DNA from: Zeugodacus cucurbitae
Lineage: Eukaryota > Arthropoda > Insecta > Diptera > Tephritidae
Assembly: GCF_028554725.1 (NCBI RefSeq)
Contig: NC_071668.1
Location: 7,237,001-7,301,000 of the forward strand
Direction of reading: 5' to 3'
DNA: 64,000 bases
In this document: piece after piece, positions 1 to 14,230 of the stretch
Layout of the letters: each line of letters begins with the position of its first letter
Numbering within the stretch: the stretch's first letter is position 1
Notes under the pieces: generated by a model
What the model saw: the letters and a program-made list of their open reading frames with translations, nothing else
Databases searched by the model: none
Told to the model about the DNA's origin: nothing
Translations under genes and position numbers: made by a program

Positions 1-2199
1 GGCAAATTTGTTTCACTTTTTTTCCAACAACAGTGGCTACTGGCCATCGCTGATCTTCATTGTCTTCACTCGATTTGACCCAAATATGTGCTGATAGCTG
101 ACCATTCAACTCGTTCAGCTCATTTACATGGAAACCATTGATAATTTTTGTATCCAAAAGTGGGTAAATTACAACTATATTACGGTGTTGCTTTGGTGCC
201 AAAGTGAGTGTTGTATAGAGACTTTGTAGTCAAATGAGTTGTGAAAAAAAAGTGCAGCGGTGATTTTTTTAAGGAAAAAAGTATTTCTAAAAAAAATATT
301 TTTTTTTATTTTTGGTATTATGACAAAGCTAAGCTTTCTATTTTTTTTCAATTATTTCCACTGAGAAAAGCTCTATGTTCTGTGAAATTTTCGAAAACTA
401 CATAGCAGATAGAGTTTGTGGACTCTACACCCTACTTTGGAAATTTATTCCACCGCCAAATCTGGTGATTCCATTCTGGACTAGCACGACCTGAATACAC
501 GATAATATCTACTGAACTGTAACACTAGTTACCCAACTTGGTCTAAAAATACATATATATAGATGTAAGTCTCTTAGTTATAACTTCACATTCTCTTCTA
601 TACCCATAATCTATTTATACCCATACATACAAATACAAAACCCATTTGTCCTACTCCACATGTCACCGCTTGGTAAATATCATTCTGTACTATCAGCCAC
701 TGGTGACACCTACCAAACCAAAACAAGATCCTTCTCTCTGTGTTCTTACTATACTGTGTGGCTACTAAAGCACAAAGAGGACCCCACGTGTTTCGAGTAT
801 AGCAACTTTAATTAAAATTTAATGTTTTCATTATTTTTTATTTACGATATGCGATAGCGCTGCAGAATCACCAACGCAAGTAGACTTGATACTATAGTGG
901 GTAAAGTGGCAAAAGTAGAGTGGCAGTGTATGTATGCATGTTGCCTGGTAGCCTGCAACATGCCTAGAAACATGAGTAAATGCGAAAGCGAAGCATTGTT
1001 CGGTTCACAAGTGTAGCGTTGCTCGTAAATTCAGAAACTGCATGTTGCTGCCACAAGCAGCAATTTATGATTTCAACAAAACCAGCGGTGTACAGCAACA
1101 ATAACAAAATAGACGGTGTTGGTGGTAGTAATAGTATAAAGGTATTAAAAAGGGTTGAGAAGTCATAAAAAATGTATGACAAAGTCCCTTTCCATTTGCC
1201 TTTTTTGTTGTTGTGGGTGTCTATTTTTATTGGAGTGCATTTATTTAAAATTTAAATAAACTTTAACTCAATTTCATATAAACATTGCAAGTTATAACTG
1301 ACAGCGACTGGTCACTGACTACTTTGCCACAAATGTGGACTAAAATAAAATATTTTATGGATATATTCTGCAACAAAACTAACTTCAGTTCCTCTTCATG
1401 CACGATTGACATTTCCAGTTCAATAATTTTTGAAAGAAAAGCAAATATAATGCCATGTTGCTTGCATACTTTCACGTAGCAACATGTTGCAGAGAAACAC
1501 GCGATGCAGCTACTTTACTTCCATAACTTATTATATCATTTTTTATGCTAAAAAATAAAGCCAGATAATATTATGATTATATTTATTATATGAATATATG
1601 TATATTTAAGCTGTTGCATACAACTGCACTTGCCTCGCTAGTCTACCTACAACCAACACTGTTCCCATCATCCACGTCAAGTTCGTTCTATACTACCACA
1701 GCTCTTCTGCATTCTACCTACGTTGGCTACACATTTAAATTGAATTGTCAACTTCTGCCATCTTTATATATGTACATATAGAGATGTATATGTTTGTAAG
1801 TATCTATAGGTAGACATTTGCATAATACCATTGGCTCTTTAAACATTCTATAACATTTCGTTTTGATTTCATTTTATATTTTCTATGCATTTAATAAAAT
1901 TTTATTAAGTCATAAAAATCTTTAACAATGCGCATGCCGGTAGAATACCCTCATACTTATATATGAACATAAAAGGAAGTGAGCCCGTGTCTTAGATATC
2001 GTCACTTGGGATACATAAATACATGTGGAATTTATGTTAAAATGTTATAGAATTGTTTTTGCTTTGACTGAGCTTGATTTCGTTTTGTGGATAGCGACAG
2101 GAAGACTTTGTTAAAGTATTTGAACCAGGAAACTGTTTGTGACACTCTGAGCATTGGTCAGTACAGTAACATACTACTTTGGCAGCATTCGAAATTAAA
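1..2199. other. No gene recognised
   Basis: AT-rich intergenic or intronic sequence with A/T homopolymer runs near 245-350. Short open frames (under 75 codons) overlap on both strands and have no recognisable features. Confidence 0.7.
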
Positions 2200-2612
2200 T
2201 TAGTAATGGTTTTGGTACTGCTACTGGTAATTGTAATGGTATTGCTAAGTTAATGATATAAGTAACTTTAATGGAATTGGTAATGTTAATGTTATTTGTA
2301 ATTGTAATGGTACTTATAAAAGTAATGCTATTGGTAATTGTAATGGTAATGTTAAGTTTAATGGCATTGGTAATTGTAATGATATTTGTAATTGTAATGG
2401 TACTGATAATGGTAATGATATTGATATGTGTAATGGTGTTGGTAATTGTAATGGTATTGGTATTTGTAATGATATTTGCAATTGTAATGGTACTTATAAT
2501 TGTCATGCTATTGGTAATTGTAATGGTATGGGTAATTTTATTGGCATACGTAATTGGAATCGCATTTATCATTGTAATGGTGTTGATAATTATAATGATA
2601 ACGTTAATGTAA
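2200..2612. repeat. Degenerate minisatellite of GTAAT-type words
   Basis: Imperfect 6-12 bp units such as GGTAATTGTAAT. Both strands stay open by composition (for example 2271-2612 plus and 2195-2572 minus), so the frames are not genes. Confidence 0.85.
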
Positions 2613-3722
2613 GTAAATATTCAACTAGATTTTCGGTTATGTTAAAATTTTAAACTATTTCATAGTTTTTATAAATCGTGGTTGACTCAAATATAAAAAC
2701 ACGATCGACAGCTAAATTTTAGTAAACCTACATACATATCTATTTATATATTTTAAGTATCGCATAATTACACTACAACTACTTGTATTTATATTATTAA
2801 AATTCATTACCAACACATTTTGAAACTCACGAATTTTCGATTTCATTCAATATTTGCCAAATACTGTTAAATTTATTTAATGTTTATAAGCATCAAAAAT
2901 TCAACGCACATAAGAAATTAGCAAAATGAAACATGTCATAGCAACTTTATAAACAATTACTGGCTAGCAACTGCCTTGAGTCAGGCCTTTCCCACGTCAA
3001 ATAAGGAATGCCCAACCACAAAGGTCCCTATGGCGGCATATACAAACCGACATGTATGCTGTTTATATAGATATAGTATAGTCCGCTATTTATATAAATA
3101 TATTTTTGAAAAAATGCCACTTTTTATATGAAGACATAACAACTAAATAGTCAAGCAGTACTACTTGCCTTTATTGAGTTGTTGGCGTCATTTTCTCGGT
3201 ATGTGTACGAGTATTTTGTTGGCAAAACAGTAGCTGACCGGCTTTATATTGCTCACGTCTTGTGCAGTTCACTTTTTGACTTGCACTGAAAGTCTCAAGT
3301 CATGTCTGTGTACTGATATTTTGCTTTTGTTTGCGGGTTATTCACACAGCCGTAACACAATTCCGTCAATCATGCGTCCACATTAGTTAGCGATTTCATT
3401 TTAAGTTGACGCGTTTTGTTATTGTTTTTTTTATATATTTATTAATATGGACATGGCGAGCGTAATGTAATTGAGAAAGGAGGAAAATGTTGTGAGTACA
3501 CACTTTGTTATATACTCAAGCCGAGAAAAATATTTTATAGAGGCGTTTATAAACAACTTATTACTTTCAGACTTATAATAAATTCAACAAGAGTTAGATA
3601 ACGGTTTATATGTCATGTCATATGTTATCACGAACAAATAAAAAGATCAAATTATAAGGCGATTAACATAAGATCACTATGAAAAGCAGCAGAAGTACTA
3701 GAGGGAACTTTAAATTACTATG
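2613..3722. other. No gene recognised
   Basis: Plain AT-rich sequence. Nothing beyond short homopolymers was seen. Confidence 0.7.
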
Positions 3723-3868
3723 TATTTTGGTAATTGTACTCATTAATAATGGTAATCACGTTGATAATTCCATTGGTAATGCTAGTTGTAATCATAGGGA
3801 CATGATTCCGTTCAGAGTAATCGGAATTATTTTATTTAATTTAAAGTAATCATTACATTAATTACATT
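3723..3868. repeat. GTAAT-word array segment
   Basis: The same kind of words as 2200-2612, more decayed. It ends exactly where dispersed repeat copy A begins. Confidence 0.6.
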
Positions 3869-4958
3869 ATCATATATATTGTATAAAGTCCATTAAAAGT
3901 TGGAAACCATAATATTAGGTTAGAAGCACCGAGATCCTCGTGTTCGATATATGGGGCCTTAAAAACCTATGGTCCGATTTCGGCGATTTTTAGAATGGGT
4001 CTGCCACACTATTAAAATAGTATTTGTATTTCTGCATCGATATCTTCACTAGTACTTACTTTATATATTGTAATGTAAACGATTCAGATCGTCTTCAAAG
4101 TTCTGGTATATAGGAAGTAGGCGTGATTGTGAAGCGATTGGCCAATTTCACAACATATCATTGGGATGTAAGGAAACTATTACAAACCAAGTTTCATTGA
4201 AATCGGTCGAGTAGTTCCTGAGTTATGGTTTTAGACCCATAAGTGGGCGACGCCACGCCCATTTTCCATTTTGTAAAAAAAATCTGAGTGCAGCTTTCAT
4301 CTGTCATTTCTTATGTGAAATTTAGTGTTTCTGACGTATTTCGTTAGTGAGTTAACCCACTTTTAGTAATTTTCAACCTAACTTTTGTATGGGAGGTGGG
4401 CGTGGTTGTTATCCGATTTCTTTCATTTTTGGTCTGTATTAGGAAGTGGCTAAAAAAAACTACTGCAGAAAGTTTGGTTTATATAGCTCTATTGCTTTGC
4501 GAGATATGTACAAAAAACTTAGTTTTTTTTCCCCAAAAAAATTACATCCAAATATGCTCCTTCATAGTGCGATCCCTAATACCAAATTTTATTTCAATAG
4601 TTTATGGCTTAGTTATGGCACTTTATGTGTTTTCGGTTTTCGCCATTTTGTGGGCGTGGCAGTGGTCCGATTTTGCTCATTTTCGAAAGCAACCTTCCTA
4701 TTGTGCCAAGAAATAAGTGTGCCAAGTTTCATCAAGATATCTTAATTTTTACTCAAGTTACAGCTTGCACAGACGGACGGACGGACGGACGGGCGGACGG
4801 ACAGACAGACATTCGGATTTGAACTCCACTCTTCACCCTGATCACTTTGGTATATATAACCCCATATCTAACTCGTTTAGTTTTGGGTGTTACAAACAAC
4901 CGTTATGTGAACAAAACTATAATACTCTCTTTAGCAACATTTGTTGCGAGAGTATAAA
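3869..4958 (+). repeat. Dispersed modular repeat, copy A (5'-truncated)
   Basis: Same family as the copies at 18761, 40101, 49159, 54466 and 60202. The first 105 bp or so are missing. The 3' stem-loop with GCAACATTTGTTGC is at 4934-4947 and the copy ends GAGAGTATAAA. The GGACGGACGG run is at 4771-4811. It lies in the GTAAT-word array. Long open frames of up to 106 codons are not conserved between copies, so I do not call them genes. Confidence 0.9.
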
Positions 4959-5013
4959 TATATTTTATGAACCAAACAAGAAATTCTAAAAGTAATTGTA
5001 TTTGCTTTTCTAG

Positions 5014-5412
5014 AAGCGTTTTTAGACAGAAGCAAATTGATCAATTTAACGGCCTCTGCTCGATTTAAACGCTTTTTGATATCGATTTACTATACAAAAT
5101 AAAATCTCCATTTATTTTAAATTGAATTTAAATCGACTTGAAAATCAAAAGCAACTCTGCGACAGCAACGTATTATAAGCGTTCTTTGTCTGTGATTGGC
5201 TGAATTTTTTGATAAAATAGCATTGATACTTCTAGACGGCAGATGGCGCTGCTGAAAAATAATAATCAGCTGATGAAATTACCAACTTTTTATGAAAAGA
5301 AAAAACAAAAATGTATAACAGCTGATCGTAAATCGAGTAACCGGCAGTATAAACGGCAAAAATGGGTTTCTCGATTTAAATTGATCAGTTTATTTGGCTG
5401 TCTAAAAACGTT
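5014..5412. mobile_element. Short inverted-repeat element (MITE-like), copy 1
   Basis: The ends AAGCGTTTTTAGACAG and AACGTTTTTAGACAG are inverted relative to each other, and the next bases also pair (TTGATCAATTT left, AAATTGATCA right). There is no coding capacity. Internal blocks such as AACAGCTGATCG near 5317 recur in the element at 36494-36984. It lies within a GTAAT-word array. No clear target duplication was seen. Confidence 0.7.
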
Positions 5413-5590
5413 ATAATGGTAATGTTACTAGCAATGAAAATGGAAATGGTAATCATATGAAAATTATAATTGTAATGGTTATAACACTTCAAAATGCATG
5501 GTAATCAAAACTTGTAATTATAATTCAGTAATGGTAAGGAGATAATAGTAATTAAAGTAATGGTAATGAAAGGAATTAATCTAAAATTCT
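5413..5590. repeat. GTAAT-word array segment
   Basis: Continuation of the array on the far side of copy A and the element at 5014-5412. Confidence 0.6.
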
Positions 5591-8500
5591 AATCGCATAT
5601 CATTATAAGTTATTTTTGCCACAAAAACTGAAAAAAAAAACAAAAAAATACGAACCATATAGAATTTATTTACAAAATACTTGGATTCAATAAAAGACAT
5701 TACAAATTCCATATTGAAACCAATATGTACATTTTGGAATTTGGTATGAATATTGAGCGAAATTCGAGCGCAAAAAATTTCGAAAACATAAAAAAACCGA
5801 AAAGCGATGTAAAGTAATGGAAAAATATGACTGTCAACCTTTCTACTATAAGGTCTGTCCTTTCAACTGATGTAGAATAAAATGTACAAATTATATAACT
5901 GCACAACACATAAAATTTAATTTCATAATTCGTTCAACAAAGTCATAAGAAATATTATTAAAAACACATTAACCCAATTCAATGAGCGTAAACAGTTATT
6001 TTTTTGTTTTTTTTCTCACAAAGATTACAGATATTGTACGTGTACCAAAGGCACACCCACGGCAATGATACGCGTGCATAAATCAGAAAACAAAAATGAA
6101 ATAAAACGCAAGAAATTTTGTATCAAAAATGTAAAAGAAAAAAAGCACAGATACAAATCGACACATTAAATAACAAATAAAGCAAAGAACGGTGCTTTCA
6201 TTCATGCAATTATTCAACGCAACGCTTGTGCGAGCGTGCAAAGCGTGTACAATGATTTTGCTTTTGAAGCCTGAAAATCATATCGATAGCAGAAATCAAA
6301 GTAAAAAATCGTGTGAGTTCATTGTGAAACAATCAACGCCAGCAGCGGGAGGGCAAATAACTCACAGTGGGCTGGCACACAAACACACACACATAAATTT
6401 ACATACGCACACAAAAAGCACCGCGTTAAATGTTCGTATCAAAATTCGAATTATGAATTGGTATGAAATTAATGTCTGTCATGTTCAACATAAATTCATG
6501 CTGTGCCAGTGTGGCGGCCAATAAAAGCACAGAAGTGGTAAGCGGAGCAGTAAAGTTGTACATATTTACATATTATCTAAGATGTGTGTATGTGTGTGTG
6601 AGTGCGCTTTTAAACACTTGTTTGCATAAGTAAGAAGTTCATGTGCGCACTGTAGTGCTGTACTTGCGAGGCACATCGATCACCATCAGTATGTTGCTAG
6701 CGCATGTTTATACACATGTTGCAGACGGTAAATGACATTTTGAGGGGAATTTATGCGCTTGTGTGCGTGTGCTCATAATTCACCGCTTATTAGTCATACA
6801 TATAAATTAGTTACTATGGGTAATTCGTGGAGCATATGTGGAGCAGAGTGAAGTCTTTTTGGTGGTAATAGAAAATGAAAGAAAATACAATTATTGAAAT
6901 TTATGTAATAGGTAATATGTAAGACAAATAGGTAATGTAAAAATAGCTAAAAAAAATTGGAGCTCTATTAATTGTTTTTCGATTGAACACTACATTTATA
7001 TATCTACAATTTTTTAATAAACTTAATAAGAGATTCTATTTCAAAAATGTTACATGAATTGATATTATAAATAAGTTCTTGGCTACTTTCTGTTGAACAA
7101 TGTATATTGATACTTTAATCTTAAGTCACTTTACTAGTCTAAGAAAGCCACGTAGCAATATTTATACCACATAAAATCCAAATGAACAGATTCTAATAAC
7201 GTGAAAGTATCACGCCTCATATAAATTGAATAGGATTTTTAATTATTGGTCTAATATCAATTCTTCACGGATTTTCACGTGAAACAGTCGACGGCCGAAA
7301 GGATTATCAATTTTTTAAATGCCATACTTTTAGGCTAGGTTAAGTGATCTCTGCGAAGGAAATGATGGATCTAACTTCGAAAATTGAAACACTGTTCTAG
7401 TCAAGAGGATCTCTGATCTCTTATGTATCCATAAAGAGCTTTGAACTTATCATAGATCTATTTAGACTTGAATTCTAAGATCGATTCCAGCCGATTCACA
7501 CGGGTTAGCCGGAGTGCATCCAAGATGTTCCTAAGTCCTAAGTCAAGCACATAATCATCGATAATCGATAATCTAAACTTTCGTTGGCAGAAGTTCAATT
7601 GGTGGATGTGTAATTATTATATATGTATGATACGTTCTTTAATATAATTGCTTTCACGAGCTCTTCGTCCTAAGTAGTAGCTATGCTCCATTACTCATCC
7701 TAGATAAAAGGCTGATGAGGCATTCAACGACTTTGGTATCGAATCTAAGGTCAAACAAAGGCCTCTCTATATGAACTATAAACCGCTGCCCTTTCACGAA
7801 ACACTGCACTGTTGGTATACCAAAGCTCAAGTACAATGAAGCTCTTACTGGACTCCATGAGTAACTGCTTCGGCTGAAACGAAGCGAAGAATTTAGGCTA
7901 GAAGGCAAACCTATTCGATTAATGCATGACTGTAAACAGTTAAGGCTTGCCTGATTACTTATTCTTGGAATTATTTTTTATGTAAACTTCATACTTTGCT
8001 GACACATTATATATATTTTATGAAATCATATCTATTTGAGTAATCAATAAAAATACTCGCCATTATTTACACTCCATTTCTAAATTTTCAACACATTTAT
8101 ATTATTATTACACTTCTATACTTCTTTTATATATCTTCTAAAAGCTTATTACCTTTTTCTTTTTGCATTTCTTTGCCTCCGCATTGTTTCAGATTATTGA
8201 CTCTTGATTTATGTGATAAAGCTTGAGCGTTTGAGCCGCTCACTTCTTACGCCTTCGACAGCATATAAAAACAGCCCGTGGCAATAAGTAGTTAATGTTT
8301 AGTTGTTGTTTTTGATATTCATATACAATTTCAACAGTGTAGGCATACAACTACAGACCGTTTGCGGGTGCTAAGTAACGCGTGCGCAGAACAACGAAAA
8401 AGCGAGAAAAAACAAGAATACCAGCCAAAGGCGTTAGACAAGTGATTTGTTGTGAGCATTTGTAAAAAGTTTTTGAGGCATGTTAAGTTGTTAAGCGATA

Positions 8501-10110
8501 CAGTACGCAAAACTCATATGTATAAACAAACACTTGTGGGTAAGAGCGTGCTAAGCTATTGAGCTGAAAAGTAGCAAAAGCATTGAGCTTTTATGTGGAG
8601 AAATGTGTCGCCTTTTCTGTTTTGTTTTTTTCGTAATAAAGTAGCTGTACTTTTGTGATGAATGAAGGTAGCGAAAAGTCAATGATATCCAGATAGTGTA
8701 TAGAAATAATAATAATTCAAAAAGTTATAAGCAGTTTATTTGCATTTCTTTTGCGGCATAAAAAAAAATTCGCGAAAAAATGTATGAAACCGAAATATTT
8801 TTGTTTTATACTTCTTTCTATTTTGCTATTCATATACAAATTTTTGAGTCATGCAGTAAGTTTATTATATATTTTCAAGCGTATGTTATGATATTTTTTT
8901 TCATTTTATTTTCATAATTTTTTGGTCGCCCTCCCTTTGTTATTCTGTGGCCATTGAACTCTTACGCAGATGCTAATCAATTTCTGCACTCAAACTTTAA
9001 ATAAAAATATGCTTTTTCACACCACTACAGTGGAAAACAATGCGTTTTTGCTTTCTCCTAAAAAAACAGTAACCAATAATTACCTTTCATCGACTGTGTT
9101 TTGCATAAGCCGACAGTCGATTTGAGCACGATAAAGACTTCGATGAATAGGAAATGTCGGAATATTTTGCATAAACACGCACATTTAAGTGGAAAAATAT
9201 ATACAAAACTGATATTTAAAAGAATAAAAGTAGAGGAAGCTTATTACTTAACTTTCAAAAGTACAAGAAACAACAAAAGCAATTTTGATGTACAGATAAA
9301 TATAGATATTAGTGTCTTCGCGTCTCACTTAGGGTGTTTGAACTGCCGGTCTAATAGGTCTTTCGTGAAAAAATAAAAGAATATACACAGGAAATACATA
9401 TTTAAAAAAAATACACTCAAAAACTTTTTCAAAGTAAGCCTGAGGCTCACTACATATTCCTTGAGGTTAGGGGATATACTGCATAGCCTTCAAGAACTGG
9501 AACTCTATTATACCTTAGCAAAAAAATTATATATTTTCTCTATGGACTCAATTGCCTCCCTAAAGGGTTCACTGGATCGCTTATTTTTGTTGTCAAAAGC
9601 GGAAAAAGGCTCGTGGAGTCAAATTTAATAGACTGATACTGGACCCACAACAGTCTACGTGATCGGACCAGACCTGGATTTTTATCTAGTCAAACACTGT
9701 TAAAATTCTATAAATTGTTCGAGGATCGCTTTCTTTCGTTACATTAACAAAAACAACAACAATTACAACTATAATCATGTTATCTCTAGCATTCTTCCAC
9801 GTACTCATTGAACAAACTCAGCACGAAGACCCCGAATTATCCAGTCCAAAAATCACCAATCATCAACGCAATTCAAATAATTCGACAACAAATTATTAAC
9901 CAAACTAAATCAGCACTAAAAGTATATATTATTAGTGTCTTAATGCGCCACTGATTATGCGAAATTATTGCGCATAATTGGCGCATGTCAACACCGCGCC
10001 GAACTGACAGCCAGACACATAGGTAATACACAAACACACATACATACAGACAAAGGCAAGAGGCAGAGGCAAGCACCGAGCGATAAGATTTAGCCAACTT
10101 TTACGATCAG
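5591..10110. other. No gene recognised
   Basis: AT-rich. It has a CA-rich patch at 6375-6420 and a GGTTAAGTGATCTCTGC segment near 7337 that faintly resembles the 3' end of the LINE fragment at 46630. The minus frame 7681-7908 and the plus frame 9101-9376 are unsupported. Confidence 0.6.
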
Positions 10111-10900
10111 CTAAGTTCAATAATTAATCCGCTTAAATATGATGATTGTAATTTTCCCGAGCGCTTCTAAGTGTGCACGTGAATGCGGACAAGGCGTTGC
10201 AAGCATCGACGGCAGCGCCAACGTCTCTACCAATGGCAATGGCAAATAATGCCAGTTATGAGGCGCACAAGTACATACCGAACACAGTGCCATGACCATG
10301 ATCATGACCATAGTCACGGCCGTGCTGGTTGTGGCAAGTAAATTTTTGCAGTGCAGCGCTTGTGATTGTGTTGCGCGCCACATATCGCTGACGCATCTTT
10401 GCTGTCGCAGCGCTGCACAGCTAATCGCATTGTGGCAATTACTAGGCAGATCGGTCGCTGTGCATAGCAAGCGGTTTGGTCATTGCATTATGGGTTTGTG
10501 TCTGCAGTCTTTCGTTTGCAATCATATTGCTGTGTTTTGTTGTTGTTATTGTTTTTTGCGCTTATTCACTCGCAAATAGATATTTTAAAATCTTATTTGA
10601 TTTTTAATTTCACATATATAAAGTTGTTGTTACTTTGTTCTACGTCATCTTCATCTCATTTATTTTTATTCTTCCTTTTGTTGCAGCATACTTCTGAAGG
10701 CCGTTTCATCATCGTCGCCGTCACAAGTAACCAAAAGTCACTGCAGCTATACGAGCGTGAGTATGCGCGTGGTCGTTGTCGCCTACCCAGTTGCACACTT
10801 CTGCCCGCGGTACACTCTCCGCTGTGTCCGACAATAATTTCGTTTGGCTTTGCTGGATTTTTCTTTACTTTACGGCTCGCTGGCGATTATGTGTGATAAT
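10111..10900. other. GC-richer patch, exonic or regulatory character
   Basis: More GC-rich than its surroundings. The plus frame 10292-10579 begins with a hydrophobic stretch but continues as low-complexity Cys- and Phe-rich sequence, and a competing frame covers the other strand (10117-10470). An orphan exon-like piece lies at 10687-10756. Nothing is firm. Confidence 0.4.
10687..10756 (+). other. Orphan exon-like segment (70 bp)
   Basis: A strong pyrimidine tract and TTGCAG precede it, GTGAGTATG follows it, and one frame is open across (HTSEGRFIIVAV begins it). The patch is GC-richer than its surroundings. No partner exon was identified. Confidence 0.22.
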
Positions 10901-11081
10901 CTCTGAAATTACTGCAGCCAGGCGCGTATTTATATAACCTGCCATATTTGCCATTTGTAACGCCGGAGCGTCGCCATCCCGATACAGTGGTCAGTTTTAA
11001 TAGTATAAGGGGTTAAAAATATATATATGTGGCAAATGTTCAATACTAATGTAACTAAAAAAGTCTAGTCCACATTTATTA

Positions 11082-11230
11082 TTTAGGGTTGCCACACTTT
11101 CTTAGAACACATTTTTCAAGTTGGCAACTCTACTCCAACTTCTGTAGCTTTATCAGCAGTCATTTGAATTTTATACACAATTTAAATAATTTTTAATTTA
11201 ATAATTTTTTTAAGTGGCAACCCTACTTAA
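11082..11230. repeat. Small inverted-repeat unit ending in GGGTTGCCAC
   Basis: TTTAGGGTTGCCAC on the left and GTGGCAACCCTACTT on the right are inverted copies about 130 bp apart. A third, partial GGCAACTCTACTCC word lies between them near 11133. Possibly a very short MITE. Confidence 0.4.
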
Positions 11231-13319
11231 ATTTTTTTCACATATAAATTGATTTTTAAAATAAAATGTTTTTAAATAAAAATCAGTTCAATTTTGAAAC
11301 GTATACACAAAACCTAAAATATTAAATTTGAGTTAACATAAACTCAAATAGCCTACTGTACCTTTACTACAAACTCTTAACCCCCTCTACATGCCAAACT
11401 TCTCTTTACGTTACGCTTCCAGCGAACTGTCATAGCCACTCCAGCGGCTGCAAAAGCATCTCTATTTGTTGAAATTACGCTAGTAGACTTGGACACTATT
11501 TCTCCTCACCTATTTACCAACCGTAGCCCTTCTGCATATTAGCCATTGTCTTCTTTCTGATTTTTCCAACTTTATTTCGCATTATTTGTTCACCACATAT
11601 ATATTTATTCGATTTTATGATAAACTTATATATTCTTCGCCACACTTGCCACACCACTTCTACGCTGCCAGCCGAACGACCTTTATACTCATAGTGGCGG
11701 TGCCTCATCGGCATTTGTATGCTCTTCATAATATTGACAGCAAATTATTGTGTCAGTCGCTTTCATTCAATGCAATTAAATTCCATTTCACAATGGTTAA
11801 TGAAGCTTTACTCCCTGCTAGTATGTCCTGCTATAAATGGGAATGACTTTGCCGATTTTCTGTTTATAATTATGGCGTCTGAACGTGGCCATGAAGTTGC
11901 CGAAAGATATTCGATTATTGCAAAATAACTAGATAATTGAAATATTGGCGCCGGTTTATTGTTGAAGATGCCGCTGCTGCTGTTGGTTGACTCTAGATAG
12001 TCGGTGTCAAAGCTGAAGTAGAGTTGCTATAAAACAAGTTCTCCTCTGGTTAGTCAGAGAAACACTGAAACACTTACTCACTAAATTCAGTTTAATTTCA
12101 ACTTCTTACTTCTTTTTCACTTTGTCTGGTGATTTCATAATGTTCCAAAGTACTTAAAGGCAAAAATACTACATCTCAAGTTATATAAACTTATTCGGTG
12201 ACCTATTTGAGAAGTACAGAAGCATGCAGTATGAATTGAGTGAAATTATGAGCGAACGCCTAAAACTAGGCAACCCTATAAGGTAAGCAATTCAAGATTC
12301 AGCCGACTTTTGGATGGCTCCATAGTATAGAATATATAACATTGTAGCCCAATTCTTTTCTCAGATCAATTTTACTTTTAACGAATTTCAGTTGAGAGAA
12401 AAATAGATGGTTGTCTACCTCCGAATCCGACAACAACCTGTAGTAGCTGCTCAATTTCTGCCGGTTGTATTTATAACAGTAATAAATGACCTTCTCGTCT
12501 TGGACATATATATCTTTTTATCACCCTTAACGTGCTGCCTACTCATTACATAGATGGATGTCATGAGAGCCAAATACTAGCTACAACGGGAGTACCGAAT
12601 ACCTTATCAAAATCGAAACAAGCCTGTATGTATCTACTCGTATGTCTACGGCAAATTGCTATCTCTGCGCATTAAAGAAAATAACTTCTGTGTAAGATCG
12701 TAAACTCTATAACAAAGTATCTACGCCCTAACGCTGTACCAGGCAGCCACCACTGGCACCGCTAGCCACCATCGCTGCTGCGGCAGCAGTTTTACAGCAA
12801 CGCTTAAAGATAACACTCAACATGAAATTGATTAGAAGTAATTTCATATAAGATAATATTGATTCTAGGCGAATGCCACAATTGATGACCGGGGAGTAGT
12901 AGCCGCCATCAATTTTATAATATATAATTTGGTTGGTATTTATCTTGGTAGCTTTGTGTGTAGTTGCGTATGCGTGTGGTGGCGTAACGAGTGCGCAATT
13001 TTGCAATTACATAGAGATTAATTCATGTTATATTTGCAACACCTCAGCTGGGTGTTAAAATGAAATTTCAAAGAGCTAAGTATATACCTGAGTATATATG
13101 TATGCATGTAGATAATAAAGTTAAGCCATAAACTAAAGCCTGGTAGAGCAACCCAAAGCTATCATTAAGCGGGATTTGCAATTTAATTCAGGATAACAAA
13201 TATGCCGGATAAATATAGTGCTTACACCAGAAGGAACGTGGAAAGTTGGAGAGAGTGAAAAAGCAATAAAAAAGGCTGCTACTCTGTGTAGATAAGTAGT
13301 ATTCACATATTTAAAAAAT

Positions 13320-13560
13320 CTAAGGTAATTTATATATTTATTTATTTTTTTATAATTTTTTTTTTTATATTGTAAATTAATTTTGTAAGCAAAAATACTT
13401 TTTAAAGTAAAATAATTATATTTTTTCAATTCTAAAATTTTTTTAATACAAAAAAATTTTAAATAATTTTAAATGGATCAAAAAAATTAAATTTTCGATA
13501 ATAAAAAAAAAATCTTTTTTTTTTACAAAAATAATACAAAAATTAAAAGAAAAGTATAAT
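13320..13560. repeat. Very AT-rich low-complexity segment
   Basis: Poly-A and poly-T runs, including an AAAAAAAATC TTTTTTTTTT snap-back near 13505-13525. Confidence 0.8.
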
Positions 13561-14212
13561 CTGTTCCACTTGCAAAGCACTACACTTGTACTATCAAAGC
13601 TTCCATACTTTCATTATATAACCTTTCGTTCCGCACTGTTATCGTAAAAGAACCCGCAACGAGCATATAAATAAACCTAATTCAATTTTAGCGCTAGACT
13701 TTGTAGTTAAGTACTATATAAAAATAGGAAATTAGCTATCTACTGGGAAACTAGGAAATGCTTACACAAAATCACTTTATACAGCGACGACAAGATCTGG
13801 CATGTAGCACTTACCACAGCGCTTTCAATACATACACACACTCATACACAACTTAATTAATAAATTAATGAGTTGCGGCGTACCGAATGGCGCGTTCGAT
13901 CGTGCGAACGCTACGTTGCAGCGGACCTAAGTACACGCGCTCTAGCAGCGCCACAAACAGCCGGTTCACAGACGAAGACGCAGACGCAGGCGATTGGCAG
14001 TCTTCGCACAAGGCGCTGCCAGTGCAGATTATCTGCCGATCAATGCGATGTGTCTGCGAGCGCGCGCGCGCCAGTGAGACTTCTATCGGCGCAGGATTGC
14101 AAAGGGCGGCCGGCCAGTCGGTCCGCTTCTAAGCCGACTTTGATAGACGTGTGGCGCGTTGTTGAGACCAACAGCTTAGTTGATATGCAAGACACAGTTG
14201 TTAAAGTAGAAA

Positions 14213-14230
14213 CACACACACACACACACG
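14213..14230. repeat. CA dinucleotide microsatellite
   Basis: An uninterrupted run of about nine CA units. Confidence 0.9.

Noticed and set aside
2195..2653. Long Thr/Ile-rich and Val/Met-rich frames on both strands
   Set aside because: Product of the GTAAT-word minisatellite, which has few stops on either strand.
4396..4989. Overlapping open frames of 65-106 codons in dispersed repeat copy A
   Set aside because: Frames are not conserved in position or sequence among the six copies; the Arg-Thr-Asp-Gly run is only the GGACGG simple repeat.
10292..10579. Frame with a signal-peptide-like start
   Set aside because: After the hydrophobic start it is low-complexity Cys/Phe-rich sequence. A competing frame covers the other strand and no splice partner fits.
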